Positions 8,860-16,288 of a stretch of DNA of 64,000 nucleotides are shown one piece after another. Made by a program: the position numbers and the translations under genes. Within the stretch, counting starts at the first letter, position 1, and every line of letters starts with the position of its first letter. The stretch covers positions 1 through 64,000 of the forward strand of contig JABAKE010000012.1 of the NCBI GenBank assembly GCA_019779905.1, read 5' to 3'. The DNA is from Modestobacter lapidis (GTDB lineage: Bacteria; Actinomycetota; Actinomycetes; Mycobacteriales; Geodermatophilaceae). A model generated the notes under the pieces. It ran no database searches. It saw only the letters and a program-made list of their open reading frames with translations, and had not been told where the DNA came from.

Positions 8860-9540
8860 TCATGCGGATGTACCCGCGGTGAGCCGGCCGTCCCGCATCG
8901 ACAGCACCCGGTCGGCGCGGGCCCACGCCTGCTCGTCGTGGGTGGCGATGAGCACCGCCGATCCGGCGCGGGCCGCGTCGGCGACGGCGTCCAGCAGGCG
9001 GTCGGCGTGCCCGCGGTCCTGGTGGGCGGTGGGCTCGTCGGCCAGCAGCACCACCGGCGCGAGCAGCAGTGCCCGGGCGACGGCGGCCCGCTGCTGCTCG
9101 CCCAGCGACGCCTGGGCCGGCAGCCGGTCGGCCAGGTGGGTGAGCCCGAACCCGGCCAGCAGGTCCTGCGCCCGGGGTTGCCCGGCGGCCGGCGAACCGC
9201 GCAGCCGGGACGGGAGCAGCACGTTGTCGGCCAGGCTCAGGTCGGCGACCAGCCCGAGGGCCTGCGGCACCAGGGCCAGCTCCGGCCAGCCCAGGGTGTC
9301 CGGGCGCCGGCCGGCGAGCGCGCCGCGGTAGGCCAGCCGGCCCTCGTCCGCGGTCTCCCAGCCGCACAGCACGGCCAGCAGCGTGCTCTTGCCCGACCCC
9401 GACGGGCCGACCAGCGCCACGAGCTCGCCGGCCGCCACCTCCAGGTCCACCCCGGCCAGCGCGGACACCTGCTCCGCGCCCCGCCGGTACCGCTTGACCA
9501 GGCCGGTCGCGGTGAAGCCGCCGGACGGCGTCGCCGTCAC
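8860..9540 (-). CDS. ABC transporter ATP-binding protein (LolD/MacB type), second ATPase
   Basis: A 226-residue ATPase with Walker A GPSGSGKST, Q-loop region LALVPQALGL, Walker B VVLLADEPTAHQD and switch His in IATHDEQ. Its ABC signature is irregular: ASLGEQQRAAVARAL in place of LSGGQ, with Leu for the first Gly, so this ATPase may be the weaker site of a heterodimer with the preceding one. It starts at a GTG overlapping the upstream TGA (GTGA). A longer open frame extends upstream but through the previous gene, so the coupled GTG is chosen. Works with the FtsX permease at 6174. Confidence 0.87.
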   Translation of the reverse strand: MTATPSGGFTATGLVKRYRRGAEQVSALAGVDLEVAAGELVALVGPSGSGKSTLLAVLCGWETADEGRLAYRGALAGRRPDTLGWPELALVPQALGLVADLSLADNVLLPSRLRGSPAAGQPRAQDLLAGFGLTHLADRLPAQASLGEQQRAAVARALLLAPVVLLADEPTAHQDRGHADRLLDAVADAARAGSAVLIATHDEQAWARADRVLSMRDGRLTAGTSA

Positions 9541-10283
9541 GAGGGCACGACCCGGCCGTGGTCGAGCCGGATGAACCCGTCGGCGATGGCCATCACCCGC
9601 GGGTCGTGCGAGGAGAGGACGAACCCGACACCGCTGCCGGCGAGGTCCGCCACCGCCGCCAGCACCCGCTCGGCGGCCGCGGTGTCCAGCTCGGCGGTGG
9701 GCTCGTCGGCGACGACGAGGGCGGGGGAGCCGACCACCCCGCAGGCGACCGCGAGCCGCTGCTGCTCCCCACCGGACAGCTGGGCCGGCCGGTGGTCGGC
9801 GCGGTCGCCCAGCCCCAGCCGCTCCAGGAGGGCCCGCGCCTGGCCGGGGGAGACCGCGGCGCCGCGCAGCTGCGCGGCCAGCCGGACCTGGCCGACGGCA
9901 TCCAGGTAGGGCAGCAGGTTCTCGCCGGGGCGCTGGAAGAGGTAGGCCACCTGCTGCCGGCGCAGCCGCCGGCGGGCCCGGGCCCGGAGCCGGTCCACCC
10001 GCTCCCCGGCGATGGACACCTCGCCGGTGTCGGGCCGGTCGATGCAGGCCAGCAGCCGCAGCAGGGAGGACTTCCCCGAGCCCGACGGGCCCACGACCAC
10101 GGTGACCCGGGCGCGGGGGACGGTGAGGGTCACGTCGACCAGCGCGGGGACCGCCTCGGCGGCGGTCCGGTAGGTCTTGCCCACGCCCCGGCAGGCCGCC
10201 GCCGGGCCCGCCGCCGGCGCGCCGGCGGACGCCGTGTCGCCCAGCGGGTCGCCGGCGGACCGGAACCCCTCGCTCGCGCTCAT
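9537..10283 (-). CDS. ABC transporter ATP-binding protein (LolD/MacB type), first ATPase
   Basis: A 248-residue ATPase with canonical motifs: Walker A GPSGSGKSS, Q-loop YLFQRPGENLLPY, signature LSGGEQQRLAVA, Walker B ALVVADEPTAELD and switch His in SSHDPR. The first ~30 residues are a Gly/Ala-rich tail. It begins 12 nt after the TetR stop and is coupled by GTGA to a second ATPase, then the FtsX-type permease. Two different ATPases with a single large two-lobed permease suggest an asymmetric complex. Confidence 0.87.
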   Translation of the reverse strand: MSASEGFRSAGDPLGDTASAGAPAAGPAAACRGVGKTYRTAAEAVPALVDVTLTVPRARVTVVVGPSGSGKSSLLRLLACIDRPDTGEVSIAGERVDRLRARARRRLRRQQVAYLFQRPGENLLPYLDAVGQVRLAAQLRGAAVSPGQARALLERLGLGDRADHRPAQLSGGEQQRLAVACGVVGSPALVVADEPTAELDTAAAERVLAAVADLAGSGVGFVLSSHDPRVMAIADGFIRLDHGRVVPS

Positions 10284-10295
10284 CGAGGCGGGAGC

Positions 10296-10943
10296 CTAGG
10301 AGGTGGCCGCCCCCGTGGCGGGGAGGTCCACCGGGCCGGTCAGGTAGCGCTGCACGGTGGGGCCGACCGCGGCCACCACCTCGTCGGCGGACGCCGAGGC
10401 CAGCGGTTCCACCCGCAGCACGTAGCGCGCGATCACCACGCCGATGAGCTGGGAGGCGGCCAGCCCGCCGCGGGCGTCCCGCTCCTCCTGCGGCAGGTCG
10501 AGCGTGCCGACCACCCGGCGCAGCACCCGCGCGGTCAGGAACTCGCGCAGCAACCGGGCCGTCCACTCGTTGCTGACCGCCGAGCGGACCAGCGCCAGCC
10601 CGGCTGCCTGGCCCGGCCCGTCCCAGACCCGCAGCAGCATCCGGACGACGTTGGCGCCGAGGTCCGCCGTCCCGCCGGCGAGCACGTCGGGCAGCAGCTC
10701 ATCCGGGTCCGCCGGGGCGTGGACGGCGGCCAGGAACAACTTCTCCTTGCTGCCGAAGTAGTGGTGCACCAGCGCGGGGTCGACCCCGGCGGCCGAGGCG
10801 ATGACCCGGATGGAGGCGCTGTCGAAGCCGCGGTCGGCGAAGACGGCGCGGGCCGCGGCGAGGACGCCGTCGCGGGTGTCGGGGTTGCCGGGACGGCGTC
10901 CGGACGGCCGGGCCCGGCGGGGCCGGGGGGCGGGCTCGCTCAG
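10296..10943 (-). CDS. TetR-family regulator, CTG start
   Basis: A TetR/AcrR repressor of 215 residues: the HTH is in DGVLAAARAVFADRGFDSASIRVIASAAGVDPALVHHYFGSKEKLFLAAV, followed by a helical ligand domain with the TetR C-terminal style LASQLIGVVIARYVLRVEPLAS. No ATG, GTG or TTG lies in frame between the permease end and the HTH. CTG at 10943-10941 overlaps the permease TGA (CTGA), and an excellent SD, GGAGGAGG, lies 5 nt upstream of it, so CTG initiation is well supported. It sits inside the ABC run and probably autoregulates it through the palindrome near 12480-12517. Confidence 0.87.
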   Translation of the reverse strand: MSEPAPRPRRARPSGRRPGNPDTRDGVLAAARAVFADRGFDSASIRVIASAAGVDPALVHHYFGSKEKLFLAAVHAPADPDELLPDVLAGGTADLGANVVRMLLRVWDGPGQAAGLALVRSAVSNEWTARLLREFLTARVLRRVVGTLDLPQEERDARGGLAASQLIGVVIARYVLRVEPLASASADEVVAAVGPTVQRYLTGPVDLPATGAATS

Positions 10944-11749
10944 CTGGTCCTCCTCCGCAGGGTGGCCGCGGCGGCGCCGAGGGCCAGCAGCGCCGCGCCG
11001 GCCACGACGGCGACGTCGACCCACATGGTGCCCGACGCCCCGGCCGACGCACCGACCTCCTGCAGGGCCTCGACGGCATAGGTCAGCGGCAGCACGTCGC
11101 TGACCGCCTGCAGCCAGCCGGCCATCTGCTCGCGCGGCACCAGCAACCCGCACAGGAAGAACTGCGGCAGCACGATCACCGGCATGAACTGCACCGCCTG
11201 GAACTCGCTGCGGGCGAAGGCGCTGGCCAGCAGCCCCAACGCGACCCCGAGCACGGCATCGACGACGGCGATCAGGACGACCAGGTACACCGGCCCCGCC
11301 ACGTCCAGGTCGTAGCCGATCGTGGCGACGGAGACCGTGACGACGGCCTGCGCCGCGGCGGCCAGCCCGAAGGCGAGGCCGTAGCCGAGCAGCAGGGCCG
11401 GCCGGGACAGCGGGGTGGTGAGCAGCCGCTCGAGCGTGCCCGAGGCGCGCTCCCGCAGCATCGCGATGCTGGTGACCAGGAACATCACCACGAACGGGAA
11501 GATGCCGAGCATGGTGAGCCCGACCCGGTCGAAGGTGCTCGGCTGCCCCGGGACGGTCGGCAGGTCGGCCCACAGCAGGTAGAGCAGCCCGAGCAGCGCG
11601 CTGGGCAGCACCAGCATCATCGCCACGGTGCGGTGGTCGTGCCGCAGCTGGCGGAGCACCCGCGCCGCGGTGGCCGCGGTCAGGCGTAGACCCCCCGGGG
11701 GGTGTGGTGCGGCGGGAGCGGTGCGCCGGGGGAGCGTCGCGGCGGTCAT
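10940..11749 (-). CDS. ABC-2 type transporter permease
   Basis: A 269-residue permease of the ABC-2 (drug/polysaccharide exporter) family with six hydrophobic segments. Features include RVLRQLRHDHRTVAMMLVLPSALLGLLYLLW at the N-terminus, the coupling motif LRERASGTLERLLTTPLSRPALLLGY, and the C-terminal QFMPVIVLPQFFLCGLLVPREQMAGWLQAVSDVLPLTYAVEAL. The ATG overlaps the ATPase stop (ATGA) and its own TGA overlaps the CTG of the TetR gene. Probably exports a lipophilic toxic compound, as is common for TetR-linked ABC-2 pairs; this is inference. Confidence 0.9.
   Translation of the reverse strand: MTAATLPRRTAPAAPHPPGGLRLTAATAARVLRQLRHDHRTVAMMLVLPSALLGLLYLLWADLPTVPGQPSTFDRVGLTMLGIFPFVVMFLVTSIAMLRERASGTLERLLTTPLSRPALLLGYGLAFGLAAAAQAVVTVSVATIGYDLDVAGPVYLVVLIAVVDAVLGVALGLLASAFARSEFQAVQFMPVIVLPQFFLCGLLVPREQMAGWLQAVSDVLPLTYAVEALQEVGASAGASGTMWVDVAVVAGAALLALGAAAATLRRRTS
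10949..10956 (-). promoter_or_regulatory. Shine-Dalgarno for CTG-started TetR gene
   Basis: Reading on the minus strand, GGAGGAGG ends 5 nt before the CTG at 10943. This strong match decides the unusual start codon. Confidence 0.7.
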
Positions 11750-12480
11750 GCCGCCGTCTCCTCTGCGGTCCGGACCAGCGTGAGAAAGGCTGCCTCGAGG
11801 TCCTCGGTGCCCGTGCGGGCCCGGAGTTCCTGCGGGGTGGAGTCGCTGAGCAACCGGCCCTCGCGGATCAGCAGCAACCGGTCGCACCGGCCGGCCTCGT
11901 CCATGACGTGGCTGGACACGATCAGCGTCGTCCCGGCCGCGGCGAGGGCGTGGAAGCGGGCCCAGAGCTCGACCCGCAGCACCGGGTCGAGCCCGACCGT
12001 GGGCTCGTCGAGCACCAGCAGCTCGGGGACGCCGACCAGGGCGCAGGCCAGGGACACCCGGCCCTGCTGGCCGCCGGAGAGGTCGGTGACCAGCTGCCCG
12101 GCCGCGTCGGTGAGGCCCACGTCGGCCAGGGCTGCGTCGGCCGCCGCGGCGCCGACGCCGTACAGGGCGGCGAAGTACCGGGCGTTCTCCCGGACGGTGA
12201 GGTCGGCGTAGACGCTCGGCGCCTGGGTGACGTAGCCGACCCGGGCGCGCAGCCCCGGTGAGCCGGCGGTCTCCCCGAGCACGCTGACCGAGCCGGACCG
12301 GACCACCTGGACACCGACCAGCGCGCGCATCAGCGTGGTCTTCCCGCTGCCGCTGGGGCCCAGCAGGCCGGTGACCTGCCCGCGGGGGAGCGTGGCGGAC
12401 AGGCCGTGCAGCACACGACGGCGACCGCGGTGCACGACGAGATCGGTGACGGTGACAGCGGCGTCCATGCCGGCCTCCAC
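11746..12480 (-). CDS. ABC-2 transporter ATP-binding protein
   Basis: A 244-residue ATPase with Walker A GPSGSGKTT, signature LSGGQQGRVSLA, Walker B LLVLDEPTVGLD and switch His in SSHVMDEA. The C-terminal tail (LRARTGTEDLEAAFLTLV) is typical of DrrA/CcmA-like export ATPases. It is the first gene of the six-gene minus-strand run and is coupled by ATGA to the permease. A second in-frame ATG, 12 nt downstream (MDAAVTV), could be the true start. An inverted repeat lies immediately upstream. Confidence 0.9.
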   Translation of the reverse strand: MEAGMDAAVTVTDLVVHRGRRRVLHGLSATLPRGQVTGLLGPSGSGKTTLMRALVGVQVVRSGSVSVLGETAGSPGLRARVGYVTQAPSVYADLTVRENARYFAALYGVGAAAADAALADVGLTDAAGQLVTDLSGGQQGRVSLACALVGVPELLVLDEPTVGLDPVLRVELWARFHALAAAGTTLIVSSHVMDEAGRCDRLLLIREGRLLSDSTPQELRARTGTEDLEAAFLTLVRTAEETAA

Positions 12481-12517
12481 AACTCAACGGGTAATGAACT
12501 CAACGCTAGATGAGTTG
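12480..12517. promoter_or_regulatory. Candidate TetR operator: repeats of AACTCA/TGAGTT
   Basis: AACTCAACG occurs at 12481-12489 and 12497-12505, and TGAGTTG at 12511-12517. AACTCA (12497-12502) and TGAGTT (12511-12516) form an inverted repeat with 8 nt between; CAACTCA at 12480 pairs in the same sense. The site abuts the first ATPase start codon, a good place for repression by the TetR protein encoded in the same run. Confidence 0.6.
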
Positions 12518-12555
12518 CGTGGCCCGCGGCAAGGGACTTCCGGCTCTGCCGCCCG

Positions 12556-13518
12556 TCAGCGGGTGCGGATGAGCTCCTCGCCCAGCGCGGTGCCCGATCG
12601 CCAGGCGCTCTCCACCCGCGCCGGAGCCGCCCAGCCGTCGCCGCAGACCCCTATCCGGCCGGCCAGCGCGAACGGCTGCTCCCGCGGGTGCGCGGGCCTG
12701 GCGGAGGACCAGCGGTGGACGTGTGTCCACTCGGGCTCCGCCTCGATGCCCAGCAGGGTGCGGACCGCGACGACGACCTCCGCGGTGGCCCGCTCGGGCT
12801 CGTCCAGGTGGCGGGCGGCGAGGCCGGGCGTGGTGTGGGCGACGAGCACTGGGGCGCCGTCGCCGCGCCGGTCGCCGTCGTCGGCGACCCAGTCGAGCAC
12901 GGGGGAGTCGTGCACGAAGACGCCGTGCAGGTCGCCCGGCCACCGGCGCTGTGACCACCCCAGGGCGATGGCGAGGGAGGGCTGCCAGCCGTCGGGGTCG
13001 AGAGCCGGGCCGGCGCCCGCCGGTGGGAGCAGCCGCCGGGCCTGGGGATCGGGCATGGCGAGGACGACGGCGTCCACCCGCTCGCCGTCCACCGACGGGC
13101 GGCCCGCGCCGTCGGCCGTGACCTCGTGCACGGTGCGTTCCTGCACCAGGTCCAGGCCGGTCGCGAGGTCGGCGACCAGGCCGCGCAGACCACCGGCGGT
13201 GCCGTACCGGACGGGGCCGGTCGTCGTCCGGGTCAGCCCGTCAGGACCGCCGACGGCGAACGTGTCGGTCCACGGGTGGGCCAGCCCGCGCTCGACCCAG
13301 CCGGCGACGACGGGTGCGAACGGCGAGCCGTCGGGCACGGTGAGGTAGGAGGCGCCGAGGTCGACCGGCCGGCCGTGCAGGGTGCGCCCGCCCATCCGGC
13401 CGCCGGGCTGCCGCCCCCGGTCGAGCACCCGGACGGTGAGCCCGGCGTCGGCGAGCGCCCGGGCGCAGGCGATGCCGGAGATGCCGCTGCCGATGACCGT
13501 CGTCCCGGGGCTGTCCAC
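12556..13518 (-). CDS. Renalase-like FAD-dependent amine oxidase/oxidoreductase
   Basis: A 320-residue flavoprotein. The N-terminal dinucleotide-binding motif is VIGSGISGIACARALADAG followed by RVLDRGRQPGGRMGGRT, the GGRM signature of renalase and monoamine-oxidase-like enzymes. The C-terminus carries a second FAD motif, IGVCGDGWAAPARVESAWRSGTALGEEL. Substrate unknown; renalase itself oxidises dihydro-NAD(P)H isomers. The start is GTG, divergent from the TrmH-type gene with 59 nt between them, so the promoters must overlap. Confidence 0.82.
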   Translation of the reverse strand: MDSPGTTVIGSGISGIACARALADAGLTVRVLDRGRQPGGRMGGRTLHGRPVDLGASYLTVPDGSPFAPVVAGWVERGLAHPWTDTFAVGGPDGLTRTTTGPVRYGTAGGLRGLVADLATGLDLVQERTVHEVTADGAGRPSVDGERVDAVVLAMPDPQARRLLPPAGAGPALDPDGWQPSLAIALGWSQRRWPGDLHGVFVHDSPVLDWVADDGDRRGDGAPVLVAHTTPGLAARHLDEPERATAEVVVAVRTLLGIEAEPEWTHVHRWSSARPAHPREQPFALAGRIGVCGDGWAAPARVESAWRSGTALGEELIRTR

Positions 13519-13577
13519 GTGCCGATCCTGGCGGCCGCCGGCCCGTCCCGCTCCCCGGGCCGCCCCGGGCAGCGGGC

Positions 13578-14402
13578 ATGATCACGGGTGTGCCCGCGCA
13601 GCCCCAGGTGATCACCGACCCCGCCGACGAGCGGGTGGCCGACTTCCGGGACCTCGTCGCCGGCGACCGTCGTCCCGGCACCGAGCGCGGCACCGGCCCG
13701 GTGATCGTGGAGGGGGTGCCCGCCGTCGAGCGGCTGCTCGCCTCGCCGTACCGGATCCGCACCGTCTTCGGCATTCCCGGCCGGGTCGCCGGCCTGCGGC
13801 TGCCCGCCGGCGTGGCCGCCTACGAGGCCGATCGGTGGGTGCTCTCGGAGGTGATCGGCTTCCGGCTCACCCGCGGCGTGCTCGCCTCCGCCGACCGGCG
13901 CCCGCCGCTCGACCTGGACGCGCTGCTCACCGGCCCCGATCCCGCCGCGCCGCGCCGGCTGGCCGTGCTCGAGGGGCTGAACGACCACGAGAACATCGGG
14001 TCGATCGCCCGATCGGCGGTGGCCCTCGGCGTCGACGGACTCCTGCTGGACCCCACCTGCGCCGACCCGCTGTACCGGCGGTGCGTGCGGGTGTCCATGG
14101 GGCACGTGCTGACCCTGCCCATCGCGGTGCTCGGCGACTGGCCCGCAGGTCTCGACCGGCTGCACGGTGCCGGCTACCGCACCGTCGCGCTCACCCCGGC
14201 CGACGACGCCGTCGACATCGCCGACGTCGACCCGGGAGCGCACCTGCGCACCGCGGTGCTGCTCGGGGCGGAGGGCCCGGGGCTCACCCCGGCCGCGCAG
14301 GCCGCGGCGCGGGTGCGCGCCCGCATCCCGATGCGCGGCGGCGTCGACTCCCTGGGCGTGGCCGCCGCGGCGGCCATCGCGTTCGCCACGCTGCGCTGCT
14401 GA
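13578..14402 (+). CDS. TrmH/SpoU-family RNA methyltransferase
   Basis: A 274-residue SPOUT methyltransferase transferring methyl from SAM to a ribose 2'-OH in rRNA or tRNA. N-terminal substrate domain with VIVEGVPAVERLLASPYRI. The catalytic knot domain has motif 1 LEGLNDHENIGSIARSA (the N-x-G-SIxRsA signature), motif 2 LLGAEGPGL and motif 3 RIPMRGGVDSLGVAAAAAIAF. The ATG at 13578 is one option; a GTG at 13590 (VPAQPQV) starts just before recognisable homology and would fit a leaderless start. The RNA target is not readable. Confidence 0.88.
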   Translation: MITGVPAQPQVITDPADERVADFRDLVAGDRRPGTERGTGPVIVEGVPAVERLLASPYRIRTVFGIPGRVAGLRLPAGVAAYEADRWVLSEVIGFRLTRGVLASADRRPPLDLDALLTGPDPAAPRRLAVLEGLNDHENIGSIARSAVALGVDGLLLDPTCADPLYRRCVRVSMGHVLTLPIAVLGDWPAGLDRLHGAGYRTVALTPADDAVDIADVDPGAHLRTAVLLGAEGPGLTPAAQAAARVRARIPMRGGVDSLGVAAAAAIAFATLRC

Positions 14403-14432
14403 AGGACCCGGCTCAGGCGGCGCGGTCCTTCC
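14403..14432. terminator. Hairpin terminator between convergent genes
   Basis: Starting at the TGA of the methyltransferase gene, AAGGACC pairs with GGTCCTT about 20 nt later. It is a short member of the AAGGACC stop-abutting family and may also serve the convergent stress-protein gene. Confidence 0.65.
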
Positions 14433-14906
14433 TCAGAAGCGCAGCGACAGGCGGGCCAGCCGGGCCCGGGCGTCCTCGGCGGTCTGCGGTTCGCACAGCA
14501 GTTCGTAGCGGCTGGCCACCACCTGGCTGGTGCTGGTGAAGTCGCGCTTGCCCTGGGTCGCGGCGTAGCCCACCGCACCGAAGACCGCGCCGAACACCAG
14601 GCCGATGAGCAGGCCGGAGAGCACCGATCCGAGCCAACTGCTGCCGTCGGGGGCGAAGATGCCCAGCAGTACACCGACGAAGAGCCCGAACCAGGCGCCA
14701 CTGGCCGCGCCCGCCCCGATCGCCCGGCCCCAGGTGAGCCGGCCGGTGACCCGCTCGACCATCCGCAGGTCACTGCCGACGATCGTCACGTTCTCGACCG
14801 GGAACTTCTCGTCGGACAGGAAGTCGACCGCTTGCTGGGCCTGCTGGTAGTCGTCGTACGTCGCGACCTGCACGCCGCCGAGCGGCATGGACACCGATGC
14901 TGGCAT
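14433..14906 (-). CDS. General stress protein 17M-like (YflT domain) membrane protein
   Basis: A 157-residue protein. The N-terminal soluble domain VQVATYDDYQQAQQAVDFLSDEKFPVENVTIVGSDLRMVERVTGRLTW matches the heat-induced stress protein YflT type. Two Gly-rich hydrophobic hairpins follow (GAASGAWFGLFVGVLLGIF and LLIGLVFGAVFGAVGYA), then a C-terminal cytoplasmic segment. Such proteins are widespread in actinobacteria and of unknown mechanism. The start is ATG at 14906; an internal ATG (MPLGGVQV) is a possible alternative. Confidence 0.82.
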   Translation of the reverse strand: MPASVSMPLGGVQVATYDDYQQAQQAVDFLSDEKFPVENVTIVGSDLRMVERVTGRLTWGRAIGAGAASGAWFGLFVGVLLGIFAPDGSSWLGSVLSGLLIGLVFGAVFGAVGYAATQGKRDFTSTSQVVASRYELLCEPQTAEDARARLARLSLRF

Positions 14907-15027
14907 GGCTGTCTCCGATCCGGCTCCGCCCCGGGGGAGCGGTGGCCGGGTGGTCCGGCCGATCCGACGTCTCCCGGGCGATGGCCCGTCGTCTACCCGA
15001 ACGGCGACGCGGGACGCGATGTTCCGT

Positions 15028-15051
15028 CGGCCCCTGCAGGGGGGTCCTTGA
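15028..15051 (-). terminator. Hairpin after sepH stop
   Basis: On the minus strand, the sepH TGA is followed by TCAAGGACCCCCCTGCAGGGGCC, a short palindrome with the same AAGGACC lead-in as the other stop-abutting elements. Confidence 0.55.
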
Positions 15052-15999
15052 TCAGCGGTGCCGGCGGACCCCGAAGACGATGTCCTCCCAGGCCGGGATG
15101 CGGGCGCGGGGATCCTCGGTCTCGCCGTCCACCCGGCCCAGCACGACGGTGTCGCGGGTGGCGAGGTCGTCCTCGGCGTCCGCGCCGGACGGCTCGGACG
15201 CCAGCAGGTCGGCATCGGTCGCGGGCACGCGGACGTCCTCGGCCGGCTCGCCGGGCCCGTCCTCGTCGAGGGCGTCGGTGGCGGGGTGGTCGGCGGTGGG
15301 GTCGTCGTCGGACCCGGCGGCCGCCGGGTCGGCGGAGCGGACCACCGCGATCGGCCGTCGAGGGTCGGCCGCGGGCGTGCCGGCCGGCACGTCGGGGACC
15401 ACCCGCACCAGCCGGGTGCCCTCGGCGAAGTCCGTGGTGGCGGCGTCGACCGGCGTCACGGTCCTGGCCGGCAGATCGAAGCTCCACAGCGTCGTGCCCG
15501 ACTTGTGCCCGGCCCGCCAGGCCGCCTCGACGTGCCAGGTGCCGTCCTCGGTGCGGCGGGCATCCCAGCGGACGGCGTCCAGATCGGCGCCGAGCAGCCG
15601 CAGCCGGTCGGACATGAACTGCTCCAGCGGCACGGACGGCGTGCCCTCCGACAGCCGGACCCGGGACTCGCGCGCCTGCTCGGAGACCCGGATGCGCTCC
15701 TGCAGCACGGGGTGCGCGAAACGCATGATCCGCTCGACCGAGGTGCCGGAGGCGGCGGCGACTTCCTCGGGGGTCTCCCCGGCGCGGATACGGGCCTGGA
15801 TCACCCGGGGCGGCAGCGAGTTGCCGACCTCGATCTCGATCTGGGCGACCCGGTGCGCGTCGCCGCGCGCCGCGGCCCGGAGCCGGTCGTCGATCGGCAC
15901 GAGGAACCGGTCGGCGGGGTCGGGGGCGTCCGGCCCGTCGTGGGCGAACACCAGGTGCTTGCCGTCGTCGGAGAGGGCCACGAGGCGCAGGGAGCGCAT
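15052..15999 (-). CDS. sepH: Septation protein SepH (DUF3071)
   Basis: A 315-residue actinobacterial cell-division protein. SepH in Streptomyces and mycobacteria promotes FtsZ assembly through an N-terminal DUF3071 domain with a helix-turn-helix-like element. Here the domain begins MRSLRLVALSDDGKHLVFA, includes RFLVPIDDRLRAAARGD and SLPPRVIQARIRAGETPEEVAAASGTS (HTH), and is followed by the conserved TLWSFDLPARTVTP segment. The C-terminal ~110 residues are acidic and probably disordered, ending in the conserved tail IPAWEDIVFGVRRHR. ATG start; divergent from the S9 peptidase across a 289-nt gap. Confidence 0.93.
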   Translation of the reverse strand: MRSLRLVALSDDGKHLVFAHDGPDAPDPADRFLVPIDDRLRAAARGDAHRVAQIEIEVGNSLPPRVIQARIRAGETPEEVAAASGTSVERIMRFAHPVLQERIRVSEQARESRVRLSEGTPSVPLEQFMSDRLRLLGADLDAVRWDARRTEDGTWHVEAAWRAGHKSGTTLWSFDLPARTVTPVDAATTDFAEGTRLVRVVPDVPAGTPAADPRRPIAVVRSADPAAAGSDDDPTADHPATDALDEDGPGEPAEDVRVPATDADLLASEPSGADAEDDLATRDTVVLGRVDGETEDPRARIPAWEDIVFGVRRHR

Positions 16000-16288
16000 G
16001 AGGGCGACCTCCAGGCTGGATGGGGAAGGCCCGGAGGAGCGGGCCAGTCCCGCGAATCTATCTGCGCAACACCAGCCCCACCGGCAGACACGCCCGTGCG
16101 GCGCGTCGGCTCGACAGCCGCCGTCCGGCCTGCCGGGCGGTGCGCGATCTCCCGCTCGCAGCCGGGTGGGCAGCGTGCCAGAGTGGCGGCGCCGGTCCGG
16201 GGGCTTCGGGTGTCCGGCATCCCGGCCCCGGTCCGAGCGGCGCGGGCGAGCGGGCGCCCCGTACCCGTCCCGTCGCCGAGGAGGTGAG

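Noticed and set aside
10293-10298. TANNNT -10 box (minus strand) for the first LolD-like ATPase
   Set aside because: It coincides with the TAG stop of the TetR gene and lies 9 nt from the start, so it may be chance; not listed as a promoter.
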